Positions 43,650 to 53,460 of a DNA stretch of 64,000 nt are shown one piece after another (positions within the stretch are counted from its first letter, which is position 1; each line of letters opens with the position of its first letter). The translations under genes were made by a program, and so were the position numbers. Source of the DNA: Algoriphagus algorifonticola (GTDB lineage Bacteria > Bacteroidota > Bacteroidia > Cytophagales > Cyclobacteriaceae). The notes beneath the pieces were generated by a model. That model was not told where the DNA came from and searched no databases. It saw nothing but the letters and a program-made list of their open reading frames with translations. The DNA lies in assembly GCF_007655305.1 (NCBI RefSeq), contig NZ_VLOG01000052.1, forward strand, positions 143,558-207,557. Direction: 5' to 3'.

Positions 43650-44678
43650 CTAGAGTAAGGGTTTGAATTGCCTTAGGAAGCGCACATCGTTTTCCGTGAA
43701 TAGGCGCAAATCCTTGATTTGATATTTGAGCATGGCGATTCGCTCAATTCCCATTCCGAAGGCAAAGCCTGTATATTTTTTGGAGTCAATGCCGCAGTTT
43801 TCAAGGACATTGGGATCTACCATCCCAGAACCGCCGATTTCTACCCAGCCTGTTCCTTTACAAATGGTACAGCCTTTTCCTCCACAAATCAGGCAAGAAA
43901 TATCAATCTCCGCACTGGGTTCGGTGAAAGGGAAATAAGAAGGACGGAAGCGAACTTTGGTTTCCTTACCAAACATCTCCTTGGCAAAGTGGTACAGAGT
44001 ATTTTTTAAATCCGCGAATCCAACGTTCTCATCAACATACAGTCCTTCAACCTGATGGAAGATGCAATGTGCCCTTGCAGAAATAGCTTCATTTCTATAC
44101 ACTCTTCCAGGAGAAAGCGTGCGGATGGGAGGTTTTTGATTTTCCATTACCCTTACCTGTACAGAAGAAGTATGGGTACGCAAGGCGATGTCTGGATTTT
44201 TCTCGATAAAAAAGGTGTCCTGCATCTCCCTTGCCGGATGGTTTTCTGGGAAGTTGAGAGCAGTAAAATTATGCCAGTCGTCTTCTATTTCCGGTCCTTC
44301 CGAAAGATTGAAGCCGATTCGCTCGAATATTTCTATGATGCGTTGACGAGTTGCGGTCAGTGGGTGAATGCCTCCGATCTCTTGGTTGGATGGAGGTAAG
44401 GTTAGGTCAATATTGGAAGACTTGGCTTTTTTATTCGCGGAATTGACTTTTTCTATCAGTTCTTGGAATTTTTCTTCTGCGAGTTGTTTGACTCCATTGA
44501 CCAATTGTCCATAGGCACGCTTTTCCTCATTAGGTACTTTTCCCATATCTGCGAAGAGCGCACCTACGACACTTTTTTTGGAGATATACTCCATGCGATA
44601 AGCTTCGAGCTCTTCTGGGTTTTTAGCATCTGCGGATGCGATTGCGGCCTTGATGGCATCGATTTTTTCCTGATACAT
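43650..44678 (-). CDS. pheS: Phenylalanine--tRNA ligase alpha subunit
   Basis: The catalytic subunit of class II PheRS, 342 residues. The coiled-coil N-terminus is followed by GGIHPLTATRQRIIEIFERIGF, motif 2 RNEAISARAHCIFHQVEGLYVD read in two parts, the C4 cluster CLICGGKGCTICKGTGW, and motif 3 GFAFGMGIERIAMLKY. The ATG at 44678 (MYQEKIDAIK) is favoured over 44696 by the usual family start. pheT is not adjacent, as is common in Bacteroidota. Confidence 0.95.
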   Translation of the reverse strand: MYQEKIDAIKAAIASADAKNPEELEAYRMEYISKKSVVGALFADMGKVPNEEKRAYGQLVNGVKQLAEEKFQELIEKVNSANKKAKSSNIDLTLPPSNQEIGGIHPLTATRQRIIEIFERIGFNLSEGPEIEDDWHNFTALNFPENHPAREMQDTFFIEKNPDIALRTHTSSVQVRVMENQKPPIRTLSPGRVYRNEAISARAHCIFHQVEGLYVDENVGFADLKNTLYHFAKEMFGKETKVRFRPSYFPFTEPSAEIDISCLICGGKGCTICKGTGWVEIGGSGMVDPNVLENCGIDSKKYTGFAFGMGIERIAMLKYQIKDLRLFTENDVRFLRQFKPLL

Positions 44679-44969
44679 GAGATTCAGATTAATCAAGTCG
44701 CAAAGCTACAATTTTTGATTTAAAAGGCCTATTGGAGTATTGGTTTATCGTTGTTAGGGATTTTAAACAATGAACTCTTAGGGTAGGTCTGTAATCCGAA
44801 TTTCAAATCATTATAAAATATCCTTTAAGCATGCATCAAACTCTCCAAGGGGCTTTAAGCCTTTTGAGGATACCCAGTACAGACTTTTTCAAATATTTTT
44901 CAAACCTTCTCAATCCAATTTTTGCTGGGCCCTCGTAATTCCTTCCAAATACAAAAAACACTACAAACC

Positions 44970-45530
44970 ATGAAAAATTTCTTAAAAGTAGCTCTAGTAG
45001 CATTTGTTTTCTTATCAGCCAATGTGGCTTTTGCACAAATGGAGAAGACAGTAGAAGTAGGTGGCGCACCTATGTATCCTTCCAAAAATATCGTTGAAAA
45101 TGCAGTAAACTCAGCGGATCACACTACCCTGGTAGCAGCTGTAAAAGCAGCAGGATTGGTAGAGACATTACAAGGAAAAGGTCCATTCACCGTTTTTGCT
45201 CCTGAAAACTCCGCTTTCGCAAAATTGCCAAACGGAACAGTAGAAACACTTTTGAAGCCTGAAAACAAAAGTCAATTGACAGCAGTCTTGACTTACCATG
45301 TAGTTGCTGGTAAAATGGGTTCTAAGGACATCGCAGATGCTATCAAAAAGGGTAACGGAAAAGCGGTATTGACTACTGTACAAGGTGGTAAATTGACTGC
45401 TTGGATGAAAGGTAAAGACTTATATATCACTGACGAAAACGGTGGTCAGTCAAAAGTAACTATCGCAGACGTATGGCAGTCAAACGGAGTAATTCACTCT
45501 GTAGACACTGTAGTACTTCCTAAAATGTGA
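44970..45530 (+). CDS. Secreted fasciclin-domain protein
   Basis: A 186-residue protein with a signal peptide (MKNFLKVALVAFVFLSANVAFA) and one fasciclin (FAS1) domain: IVENAVNSADHTTLVAAVKA, then KGPFTVFAPENSAFAKLPNG, YHVVAGKMGS and the terminal SNGVIHSVDTVVLP. Fasciclin proteins mediate adhesion or bind surface ligands. The ATG at 44970 is used because the signal peptide begins there. Codon bias (GGTAAA, GCAGTA) suggests good expression. Confidence 0.9.
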   Translation: MKNFLKVALVAFVFLSANVAFAQMEKTVEVGGAPMYPSKNIVENAVNSADHTTLVAAVKAAGLVETLQGKGPFTVFAPENSAFAKLPNGTVETLLKPENKSQLTAVLTYHVVAGKMGSKDIADAIKKGNGKAVLTTVQGGKLTAWMKGKDLYITDENGGQSKVTIADVWQSNGVIHSVDTVVLPKM

Positions 45531-45557
45531 TAAGGTAAAGTTAGGGTTAAATAGCGA

Positions 45558-45592
45558 AAAGCCGGCGGGGATGTGCTCCGTCGGCTTTTTTT
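45558..45592 (+). terminator. Terminator of the fasciclin gene
   Basis: AAAGCCGGCGGGG pairs with CTCCGTCGGCTTT (with G-U pairs) across a short loop and is followed by seven T residues. Confidence 0.85.
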
Positions 45593-45606
45593 ATTTTAAG
45601 GGGGGA

Positions 45607-46019
45607 TTATTTAACCACATAGGATTCACAATAGCACACATAGTTTGTGACAAAGGTGAAATCTTAGTTTGAAAATGACTCAATAACCAATAACATTTCC
45701 CCTGCGTTTCCGCGAGCAATTTTAAAAAACCACAGAGGGAACATAGGAAACATAGCCTCTTTGCCACTTCTCTCCTTTGCGGGAGATAAAACCGCCGCGC
45801 CGCTGCGAGCTATTTTTTAAACCACATAGGATTCACAATAGCACACATAGTTTGTGACAAAGGTGAAATCTTAGTTTAAAAATGACTCAATAACCAATAA
45901 CATTTCCCCTGCATTTCCGTGAGCAATTTTAAAAAACCACAGAGGGAACATAGGAGACATAGCCTCTTTGCCTCTTCCAACCTTTGCGGGAATATCATTG
46001 GGCCACTGCGAGCATTTTT
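45607..46019. repeat. Tandem duplication of a 200-bp intergenic repeat
   Basis: Two direct copies, about 45613-45817 and 45820-46019 (offset 207 bases), begin AACCACATAGGATTCACAAT and end in a CTGCGAGC plus T-rich tail. The first 150 bases of each are almost identical, with scattered single changes; the last 40 bases diverge (CTTTGCGGGAGATAAAAC versus CTTTGCGGGAATATCATT). No protein frame is supported. The text CCACAGAGGGAACATAGGA is the kind seen in decayed Bacteroidota intergenic repeats. Confidence 0.85.
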
Positions 46020-46048
46020 AGCTTTCTGACTTTAGCCTTCTCACTTAA

Positions 46049-48907
46049 TTACCAGGTTCTTCCCCCACTCGGTCTTCCTCTGTTCCAAGGACTATTATCC
46101 GGTTCTGGCTCCTTAAAATTCCCAATGATATAAGTAAAGGTTAGCATCCCGTATCGGGTTAAAACATTGGTGAATACATCCGTAATCGCAACATCAGAAA
46201 TAGTTCTACTGATGCTGTTATTTTGATTTAATAAGTCAAAAACCACCACTTTCAACTCGGCCTTATTGTTTTTGGCAAAGCGGAAGCCACCTTCAATATT
46301 CCATAACCACACAGACTGATCAAAACCTTCAGACAAGCCGCTGTAAAGCATGTTATTCACATTATTACCTACGAACAGCTTTCCATTGTTAGGGGAGAAA
46401 TACAAGCGGATATTAGATTCTTGTACATAGTAATTTTGATCCAAGTTTGCCTGCAAACTGGAATTCACAATGGTATATGTACCAGTAGTGCTCACTGAGA
46501 AATCCACATTCTTGCTGATATTGGAACTAATCGTAATTCCCTGGCTTAAATCAATGTTGTCATTCAAATTCAGATCACCGTTGATTAGGCCTGGAGTTCG
46601 GTTGAAGCCTAGTCTTGTATTGGTATTGAATTGTAATTTCAATTTAGGAATTGGCATTCCATAAGTTGCAAATGCCCTCACTCTCCAATTCCCATCCAAG
46701 TTCACTGGCTGAGAGATTTGACCTCCAGGTCTCAGGAGGATTTCTCCATTGATCAAAGTGTCTTGGGAAGCCACAAAGGTGCTGTTTCCAATAAAATTAC
46801 TGGTTGCGGAGTAGTTGATGAAGGTGAAAAAGGTCTTAGACTTTTCCAGATTGACTTTGGCGATGTTTGCAAAAATATTGTGGTTATAGCTTTGTCCCAA
46901 GGTAGGATTACCCACTGATAGGTTCAATGGATTTTGATTGTTGACCACGTTTTGTAACTCAGTTACACTTGGCTCATCAGTATCAGTTCTATATCGAATC
47001 CTCCAAGAAAAGCCTGTTTCCCTATTTCGGAAGTTAATATTTGCACTCGGTAAAATATTGTTGAAATCCCGCCTGAATACTCCCTCCGTAGGGAAGAAGG
47101 CCTCATTGTCCAAGCGGGCATTTTGGTAATCTAAGTTCAAATTAATATTCCAGCCATTATTGGTATAGGCATAGCCGGATCGTAGTCTTTGAGTGATAAA
47201 TTTATTGTCAAACTCATTACTCAAAGCTGTATCCAACACAGGCAGGTTTTCCTCATTGAAGACTCTGGTTTTTTGGTCAGAACGGGTTTTGTTGTTGGCT
47301 ATTTGGTAGCCAAAAGTACCGATGGATTTTTCTCCCAATGGCTCCGTCCAGGTAGTGTTGACTCTATAATTAAAGCCCCGATTTAATCCGTCAGTTTCTT
47401 GGGTTGTAGTATCCAAAGTATTTCTTCTAAATTCTCTACTCGCTGCCAGCAAATCCGAAAACTGATCTCTGTTGTTCCAAACCGTATTGATATCAGTAGA
47501 AAGTGTTCTTCCCTTTTTGTCAAACTTATATCGGTAAGTCAGATTGTTTGCCAAATTGAAAGCCTGAGTTTCTGCATTGGAAATGGATCTTAAAGCAGAT
47601 AGAGAATCACCTGTACTCGCATAAGTCAATGCATCCCGGTCACTGAATGTCCTGTTAGTTTGAAAAGAAATGGATGGGGTGATGATCAAACTGTTTTTCT
47701 CATTCAAATCCGCTTCAATTCGGGCATTGGCTCTGTGGTTGAAGTTTTCCACATTATTGATCAGGCTTTCTTCATAAAATTGACTCAGTCCTTGGTTGAC
47801 GATCGTTTCCCGATTGGTCAACTGACGCAGGGTGTTGTTGGTATTATTGAAAAAATAACTTCCGGTAAAGTTTACCTTCTTGCCCCATTTGTCTGAATAA
47901 TTCAGGCCCAAGGCATTGGTTGCTATGATTCCAATGTCATTGCCTACAAAGAAGTTGTTGTTACCTCCTCCGAAGCGCCCACCTCCAAATCTTCTTCCTC
48001 CTCCTCCCGAGGCATTGGCGGTTACCCCTGCCAAATCTTGGGAAGAAAAGTTTTGCTGATTGACATTGTTGAAAAGACCTAATATCGATACTCTTCGATC
48101 TCCATTGAATAAGTTCAAGCTGCCCCCCGCGGAATAGCGATCATCTGTACCATAGCCTGCATAGGCTCTTCCAAATTGCCCATTTTTCTTGTCTGAGCGA
48201 AGGATGATATTGATGGTTTTGGTGTAGTTACCATCGTCAAAACCTGTCAATCTGCTTTGGTCCGAGCGCTGATCCAAAACTTCTACCCGCTCAATGGCAT
48301 CAGCTGGAAGGTTTCTTAAGGCAATGCTAGGATCAGAACCGAAAAATTCACGGCCATCCACCAATACTTTTTGAACTTGTTCTCCCTGAGCTTGGATCTG
48401 CCCATTTTGAAAAGTAACACCCGGAAGTTTTCTGATTAAGTCCTCCGCCTGTGCATTTTCTCTGGTTTTGAAAGCATTGGCATTAAAGGAAGTGGTATCT
48501 CCTTTTTGTTCGCCCACTGGTACTTGTCCTTCAATCAAAACTTCGCCCAAAACCTTAGTATCCTCAAGTAAGATTAATTCCCCCAAATCCACGGGCTCTC
48601 TCATACTGTGGATTTTGGTGATGGTTCTATATCCTATAAAAGTGATTTCTATTTTAACTTGAGGAATATTGGGTCGGATGATTTCAAATTTTCCTTTTCC
48701 ATCAGTCACCGTACCTCTTAAAAGAGAATCGGTTACTGTTTTGATTTGCACATTGGCACCGACCATTGGCTGGTTCACGGATCCGTCGATCACAGTGCCG
48801 GTAAATTTTCGCTCCTGTCTTTCAGCTCCTTCTGGCCTTTGTGCCAAAGTTGTCAACGCCGTTAAAAAGCAAAAAATTAAAATAATAATTGGGTAGTTCT
48901 TTTTCAT
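46049..48907 (-). CDS. Large TonB-dependent-receptor-like outer-membrane beta-barrel protein
   Basis: A 952-residue outer-membrane protein: signal peptide (IIILIFCFLTALTTLAQ), carboxypeptidase-regulatory-like domain at about 35-115 (FTGTVIDGSVNQPMVGANVQ), a plug-like domain at about 150-240 (EDLIRKLPGVTFQNGQI, ERVEVLDQRSDQS), and an OMP_b-brl_3-type barrel. A glycine-arginine-phenylalanine-rich insert (GGGRRFGGGRFGGGNNN) lies near residue 300, and the C-terminus is GRPSGGRTW. This subfamily usually lacks a SusD partner, and none is adjacent. Substrate unknown. Confidence 0.87.
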   Translation of the reverse strand: MKKNYPIIILIFCFLTALTTLAQRPEGAERQERKFTGTVIDGSVNQPMVGANVQIKTVTDSLLRGTVTDGKGKFEIIRPNIPQVKIEITFIGYRTITKIHSMREPVDLGELILLEDTKVLGEVLIEGQVPVGEQKGDTTSFNANAFKTRENAQAEDLIRKLPGVTFQNGQIQAQGEQVQKVLVDGREFFGSDPSIALRNLPADAIERVEVLDQRSDQSRLTGFDDGNYTKTINIILRSDKKNGQFGRAYAGYGTDDRYSAGGSLNLFNGDRRVSILGLFNNVNQQNFSSQDLAGVTANASGGGGRRFGGGRFGGGNNNFFVGNDIGIIATNALGLNYSDKWGKKVNFTGSYFFNNTNNTLRQLTNRETIVNQGLSQFYEESLINNVENFNHRANARIEADLNEKNSLIITPSISFQTNRTFSDRDALTYASTGDSLSALRSISNAETQAFNLANNLTYRYKFDKKGRTLSTDINTVWNNRDQFSDLLAASREFRRNTLDTTTQETDGLNRGFNYRVNTTWTEPLGEKSIGTFGYQIANNKTRSDQKTRVFNEENLPVLDTALSNEFDNKFITQRLRSGYAYTNNGWNINLNLDYQNARLDNEAFFPTEGVFRRDFNNILPSANINFRNRETGFSWRIRYRTDTDEPSVTELQNVVNNQNPLNLSVGNPTLGQSYNHNIFANIAKVNLEKSKTFFTFINYSATSNFIGNSTFVASQDTLINGEILLRPGGQISQPVNLDGNWRVRAFATYGMPIPKLKLQFNTNTRLGFNRTPGLINGDLNLNDNIDLSQGITISSNISKNVDFSVSTTGTYTIVNSSLQANLDQNYYVQESNIRLYFSPNNGKLFVGNNVNNMLYSGLSEGFDQSVWLWNIEGGFRFAKNNKAELKVVVFDLLNQNNSISRTISDVAITDVFTNVLTRYGMLTFTYIIGNFKEPEPDNSPWNRGRPSGGRTW

Positions 48908-49028
48908 ACTATTGCAAAGTTCAACTTCTTTGACTGTATGAAAAAGGCAAAGGTTTAGTGCCTCTTTACTAAAAAATAAGAAAGGGGAAAAGCAGGGATA
49001 AAAGGCCGAATAAGGCTTTTAACAGCTT

Positions 49029-49367
49029 TTAAATTTTTGCCATTAAATCTGAATAATTGATCCCAAAGTGAGAATTGTCGTAAACAGCCACCTCATCCCG
49101 TACAATGATTACCTGAGGAGACTCATGTGGTACGCCAAATACTTGTTCTACGAGGTTTGAAAGATTTCTATACGCAATGAGGTCTAAAAAATAAGGAACT
49201 AGCTTCTGTTCATCCTCTGCTTTCCAATTTCTCAATAGTCTGTCCAAGGACATGCTACTGACTGAGCAACGTGTACTGTGCTTAAAAATCATCACAGGTC
49301 TTGCTTTGCTAAGCGCTTTTATTTCTTCAATTTGAGCTTCTTCTGTTAATTTTTTCCAATTCATCAC
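49029..49367 (-). CDS. ytxJ: Bacillithiol-system protein YtxJ
   Basis: A 112-residue thioredoxin-fold protein with a single active-site cysteine in FKHSTRCSVSSMSLDRLL, the signature of the monothiol bacilliredoxin-like YtxJ (DUF2847) family. SPQVIIVRDEVAVYDNSHFGI completes the fold. It should reverse bacillithiol mixed disulfides. The two first codons are both ATG. It is divergent from the DUF4403 gene. Confidence 0.88.
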   Translation of the reverse strand: MMNWKKLTEEAQIEEIKALSKARPVMIFKHSTRCSVSSMSLDRLLRNWKAEDEQKLVPYFLDLIAYRNLSNLVEQVFGVPHESPQVIIVRDEVAVYDNSHFGINYSDLMAKI

Positions 49368-49438
49368 TTCTTATCCTTTAATTGGGACAATACTTGCAGG
49401 GAGTAATTAGTTCCTTAATAGATTCATTGAAATTACAA

Positions 49439-50839
49439 ATGATCCATCAATTCGCAACTCAATTGCAAAAATATAGTATTCCTCTCATATTTCTCAGCAT
49501 TCTGCTTGTCGGGTGCAAAAGTTTAGACATTTCTAATCCGGGACCTTTACCAGAAATCCCTCAAGCTACCTCCGAGGTCAATGTTCCTTTGACTATGCCG
49601 AAGGCTACTCTCAATAAGATATTTAATTCCCAACTTCCAGTTAATTTGGTTTCCGAGGAAAATTTGGATTTAGGTAGCGGTATAGAGGGAAATCTTCAAT
49701 TGAGCAGAGTTGGGAATATCTCATGGGTAGCTTTGGATAGCCAGACCATTCAAATGACTCTTCCTTTAAAGGTTAGAGGTAATTTAGGCCTGAAAAAAGG
49801 AGGATTGGGAAGTTTATTTAGGGGAAAAGTACCATTGGATGAGCAGTTTGCTCCCGTATTTCGAGTGAATCCCCAGATAAATCCAGACTGGAGTCTGAGC
49901 ATCAGGCATTTTGAATTGGTGGATTTAGGTGGAAACCTTGCTTTGGACGTGTTGGGGATGAAACTGGATTTGAGCGGATTGTTGGAAAGGGAAATCCGGG
50001 CTTGGGCGAAAGAAAATTTACGTCCTGATCAAAAATTGGTCAACATGAAGCCTATGATTGACTTGGCATGGGAACAAGCCGGTAAGCCTTTTATGGTAAA
50101 CTGGGAGGGAGGCGCTCAGGCCTTTTCTATTCAGCCTCAATCGGTGAGATTAAAAGAGTATTTTGACCGATCTGAGAATTTCCACCTTTGGTTGGGTCTC
50201 AGCGGAAAAATCAATACCCACCCTTCAAATGCAACACCTTCTAGAGCTTTTCCTCTTCCAACTCTAAGTACTAATTCAGATTCAGAAAATCATTTAGAAA
50301 TCACCTTACCTTTTCAAATGGCTTATGAGGAGCTAGATGCTTTGATGGCAGAGAATTTTCTGGGAAAAACATTCAGAGCGGATAGAAAGACATTGTTGAC
50401 TTTAGCAAATCTCAAAACTCAACCTTTTGGAGAACGACTGGCTATTACCTGTGATTTCGTGGCTGACCGGGAAAATGGTGAGCGAATGGAAGGGAACTTC
50501 TTTGTCGTAGGGAAGCCTGCCTATGATAGAAAGTCGGAAAGTCTGATTTTTGAAGATGTTAATTTCAAAGTGATGAGTGATAATTCTAGAGCCAAGTTGG
50601 GAATTGCGCTTAAAAAGGGAAAAATTATCCGTCAGATTGAAAAAAGGGCTGTTTTTCCGATAGGAGATTTGTTGGAAGATAGCTTGGGAGGCATTCAGGA
50701 AAGATTGGGTCTGGAGACTCCTATCGCTGATTTGTCTATCCAAAATCTTGAAATTTCTCCTTCGGGATTTTATCCTACCCGTTCCAGCTTGCAGGTCATG
50801 ATGAAAGCCCAAGGAAAAATAGGAGTCAACTGGAAATAA
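49439..50839 (+). CDS. DUF4403 family lipoprotein
   Basis: A 466-residue predicted outer-membrane lipoprotein with lipobox ILLVGC near residue 25. The body has DUF4403 features: SEVNVPLTMPKATLNKIFN, VDLGGNLALDVLGMKLDLSG and NLRPDQKLVNMKPMIDLAWEQ. The family is predicted to have a tubular lipid-binding-like (BPI/SMP-related) shape; this is not proven. The ATG at 49439 replaces a TTG 57 bases earlier. Its stop abuts the stop of the exonuclease gene on the other strand. Confidence 0.82.
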   Translation: MIHQFATQLQKYSIPLIFLSILLVGCKSLDISNPGPLPEIPQATSEVNVPLTMPKATLNKIFNSQLPVNLVSEENLDLGSGIEGNLQLSRVGNISWVALDSQTIQMTLPLKVRGNLGLKKGGLGSLFRGKVPLDEQFAPVFRVNPQINPDWSLSIRHFELVDLGGNLALDVLGMKLDLSGLLEREIRAWAKENLRPDQKLVNMKPMIDLAWEQAGKPFMVNWEGGAQAFSIQPQSVRLKEYFDRSENFHLWLGLSGKINTHPSNATPSRAFPLPTLSTNSDSENHLEITLPFQMAYEELDALMAENFLGKTFRADRKTLLTLANLKTQPFGERLAITCDFVADRENGERMEGNFFVVGKPAYDRKSESLIFEDVNFKVMSDNSRAKLGIALKKGKIIRQIEKRAVFPIGDLLEDSLGGIQERLGLETPIADLSIQNLEISPSGFYPTRSSLQVMMKAQGKIGVNWK

Positions 50840-51511
50840 TCAGCGAAAGAGCTCTTGATAAGTAAGAATCCCCTTTTTCTCAGCCTGCTTTAATAACTTC
50901 AATAATAATTGAGCAGTCAGAAATGCATCTCCTCCAGCAGTATGCCTGTCTTCTTTTGGGATGTTGAACTTCTCGCACATAGCATCCAAGCTGTAATCTT
51001 CTTTCCTAACCCTATTCCAGTCTACTTGGGGACCAAAATCCAAACGAACAGCCAAACCCATCGTGTCAATTTTCGGGTTAGGGAATTGATTAAATCCAAA
51101 AGGCTGAAATGTCCTGCTGAGCAAATCCAGATCAAATCCAATATGATGGCCAACGATGATAGATCCTTGTATACTTTGCAGAAGCTCCTGGCAAAAAGTT
51201 TTTACCTCAATTGGATTTTTGGGATGAATCAAGCCATGTATGGTAGCGGATTTACCGGGAGATTTATCAGATGCAAATTGCCATTCTTTGGAACTGCTGA
51301 TTTTGATTTTTCCCTCTTCAATCCCTATGATACCGCAGGATAATAATTCATCTTTCTTAGGATCAAAACCAGTGGCCTCGGTATCCAAGACTACAAAGTT
51401 CAACTGCTGGATTTTTCGAATTCCGGGAATAGACTTCTTTGCCTCGGTCAAATAAGCATTAAGCCAAGGAGGCTGATCCTCTTTTTTTCTTCCAAAAGGC
51501 CACCAACTCAT
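50840..51511 (-). CDS. DEDD-type 3'-5' exonuclease (DnaQ-like)
   Basis: A 223-residue exonuclease with the DnaQ motifs: ExoI FVVLDTEATGFDPKKDELL (Asp and Glu), ExoII VGHHIGFDLDLL (Asp) and ExoIII EDRHTAGGDAFLTAQLL (His and Asp). It is the last gene of the symporter/acs operon and overlaps the DUF294 gene by ATGA. It could be a repair nuclease or process nucleotide products; its link to carboxylate metabolism is unexplained, though this pairing is common. Confidence 0.9.
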   Translation of the reverse strand: MSWWPFGRKKEDQPPWLNAYLTEAKKSIPGIRKIQQLNFVVLDTEATGFDPKKDELLSCGIIGIEEGKIKISSSKEWQFASDKSPGKSATIHGLIHPKNPIEVKTFCQELLQSIQGSIIVGHHIGFDLDLLSRTFQPFGFNQFPNPKIDTMGLAVRLDFGPQVDWNRVRKEDYSLDAMCEKFNIPKEDRHTAGGDAFLTAQLLLKLLKQAEKKGILTYQELFR

Positions 51512-53442
51512 TTCCTGAAATAGGCTAGTTGAAAACGTACCTCCACAATATCCTGTAATTCGGCCAATGGGGAAAAGGTGTTCTTCAGCAATTGTCTTTG
51601 AAGTTTTCCCATGTTTTCCGGAGAAATAAATCTGCCACTATTATCATTTTGAAGTCCTTCCAAGGCCCTCATCCTCATCAGGATTTCATAGGCCTTTCCG
51701 GCTTGGTTGAAAAGAGATTCATAACTGGGTTCCAACTGTCCTAATTTTTCAAAGCGCTTAAAAGTATTATTGATCCCTGTTATTCCATGGCTCAAGACCA
51801 AAAGTCTGGCTAGGTCCGCCAAGGGCATCATTGCTCTGGCTTTGATATCGAATTGGTCTCTATGTTCTCCGGATTTTTCTACCATGAAGTCTTTAAAAAA
51901 GCCGAGTGGAGGTGGGTTTTTCAAAGCATTTTGAGCCATAAAGCTCAGAAAAGCCTTTTTGGACTGAATTTCCTCATATATATGGGCACTGAGCTCATCA
52001 GTTAGAGAAGAGCTACCGGTGATTTTTCTGAAGTCAAAAAAGATAGAGGCCTGCATTAAGGATTCTTGAGTAGGTGAAAGAATCCACTCGGAGAAATATT
52101 CTTTCCACTTGCTCAGAGGCTGTACCCATTTGGGATTGGAGGCCATAATCTCACCCCGGCAGGATGCAAATCCACATGCAAGGAGAACTTCCACTATTTC
52201 GGAACCCATTAGTTGGAAGTAATTTTGGGCTTTCGCTTGAACCGAAACCGGGAGGTCCTCATAAATCAAGGCATTGTCTTGGTCAGTTCTTAGGAGCTGC
52301 TCTTCCCTTCCCTCCGAGCCCAAAGAAATAAAGGCAAATTTGATTCCCTGCATTTCCGGAAATTCGGGTGCTAGTTTGCTCTTGGCAATTTTGGTTGCTT
52401 GTTGAATGATGACATCATTGATTTCAGTCATGACCGAGGCAACAAAATCCATGGATACCTCATTTTCCAAATAATAGCGCAACATGGTCTCTGCTCTATC
52501 CCGAATGGATCGCATTTCTGTTAGTTTGGTAGTATTGAGCAGGGCATTGATTAAAACTGCCGGACTATTTCCCATGGAAAGTAGTACGTCATGATCAGAT
52601 AGAATTCCACAAACAGGGCTTTCGGCGCTCCCATCTTCGGTCAGAATCAAATGATGCAGCCTGTTTTTTATCATACTCAGATACAAGTCTGAAAAGCTGC
52701 TGTCTCTTTTTTTGGTGATCACCGGCGAACTCATGATTTGTTTCACAGGCAAATCCAGTGAGATGGCTTTTGCGACAACCTTGGTTCGAAGATCCTTGTC
52801 GGTGATGATTCCTAGGGGGTATTTATCGGAATTGATAATTACGACTGAACTCACCTCCTTTTCTGCCATTTTTTCTGCAGCTTGTTGTATGCTGGACTCT
52901 GGAGCAATACAAACTACATTTTCTGAAAATCGAATTTCAGACTGATCTGAAAAAATGAGTAAGGAATGGTCATTATTGTCTTTTTTGAAAATCCCTCTTG
53001 CTTTCTGTCCAGCAGAAAGATCCTGCCTGATTACTACTTGTCCTGATGCAAAACCCGCAGCGAAAAAGAGAGCTACTTTGCTGTTTCTCTGCAGAATTTC
53101 TTCAAAAGCATTGACCGGGATGCAATATACCAGCGAGTTTTCCAATACTGCTGCAGTGAGGATATAGGGTCTTTTTCCCAATAAGGCCAAGACTCCAAAC
53201 ACATCCCCTTCATCACAAAAGTCTTTGGTCTCCTCCCCGTCTTTCAATTCAATTTGGCCTTCTTTCAGGATAAAAAAATGGGCTTCCGGGGCATCGCCTT
53301 TTTCAAATAGAATTTCACCTTTCTCGTGGTATTGAATTTCTATTTGAGAGGCCACGGAGGCTAAGTCATCTTGGTTCAAGAAGGAAAAGGGAGGATGTTT
53401 TTTTAGAAATTCCTGAACCCGGTTGACAATGACATTGGCCAT
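51508..53442 (-). CDS. cNMP-binding / CBS / DUF294 nucleotidyltransferase-like regulator
   Basis: A 644-residue cytoplasmic protein in four parts: a cyclic-nucleotide-binding domain at about 10-140 (GEILFEKGDAPEAHFFILKEG), a CBS pair at about 165-300 (VSSVVIINSDKYPLGIITDKDLRTKV, VCGILSDHDVLLSMG), a DUF294 GlnD-like nucleotidyltransferase at about 330-470 (SLGSEGREEQLLRTDQDNAL) and a DUF294_C domain. The GS-x-GR-E-x9-DxD pattern is intact. It follows acs after a 74-bp gap that contains a long hairpin. It may control the acs or symporter activity, by inference from operon context. Confidence 0.9.
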   Translation of the reverse strand: MANVIVNRVQEFLKKHPPFSFLNQDDLASVASQIEIQYHEKGEILFEKGDAPEAHFFILKEGQIELKDGEETKDFCDEGDVFGVLALLGKRPYILTAAVLENSLVYCIPVNAFEEILQRNSKVALFFAAGFASGQVVIRQDLSAGQKARGIFKKDNNDHSLLIFSDQSEIRFSENVVCIAPESSIQQAAEKMAEKEVSSVVIINSDKYPLGIITDKDLRTKVVAKAISLDLPVKQIMSSPVITKKRDSSFSDLYLSMIKNRLHHLILTEDGSAESPVCGILSDHDVLLSMGNSPAVLINALLNTTKLTEMRSIRDRAETMLRYYLENEVSMDFVASVMTEINDVIIQQATKIAKSKLAPEFPEMQGIKFAFISLGSEGREEQLLRTDQDNALIYEDLPVSVQAKAQNYFQLMGSEIVEVLLACGFASCRGEIMASNPKWVQPLSKWKEYFSEWILSPTQESLMQASIFFDFRKITGSSSLTDELSAHIYEEIQSKKAFLSFMAQNALKNPPPLGFFKDFMVEKSGEHRDQFDIKARAMMPLADLARLLVLSHGITGINNTFKRFEKLGQLEPSYESLFNQAGKAYEILMRMRALEGLQNDNSGRFISPENMGKLQRQLLKNTFSPLAELQDIVEVRFQLAYFRK

Positions 53443-53460
53443 ACTTGTTGAAGAAGTTTA

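Noticed and set aside
44055..44399. 114-codon frame antisense to pheS
   Set aside because: The pheS motifs on the other strand are unambiguous; this frame has no family features.
45607..46019. CRISPR array
   Set aside because: Only two long copies of about 200 bases, with no short regular repeats, spacers or cas genes.
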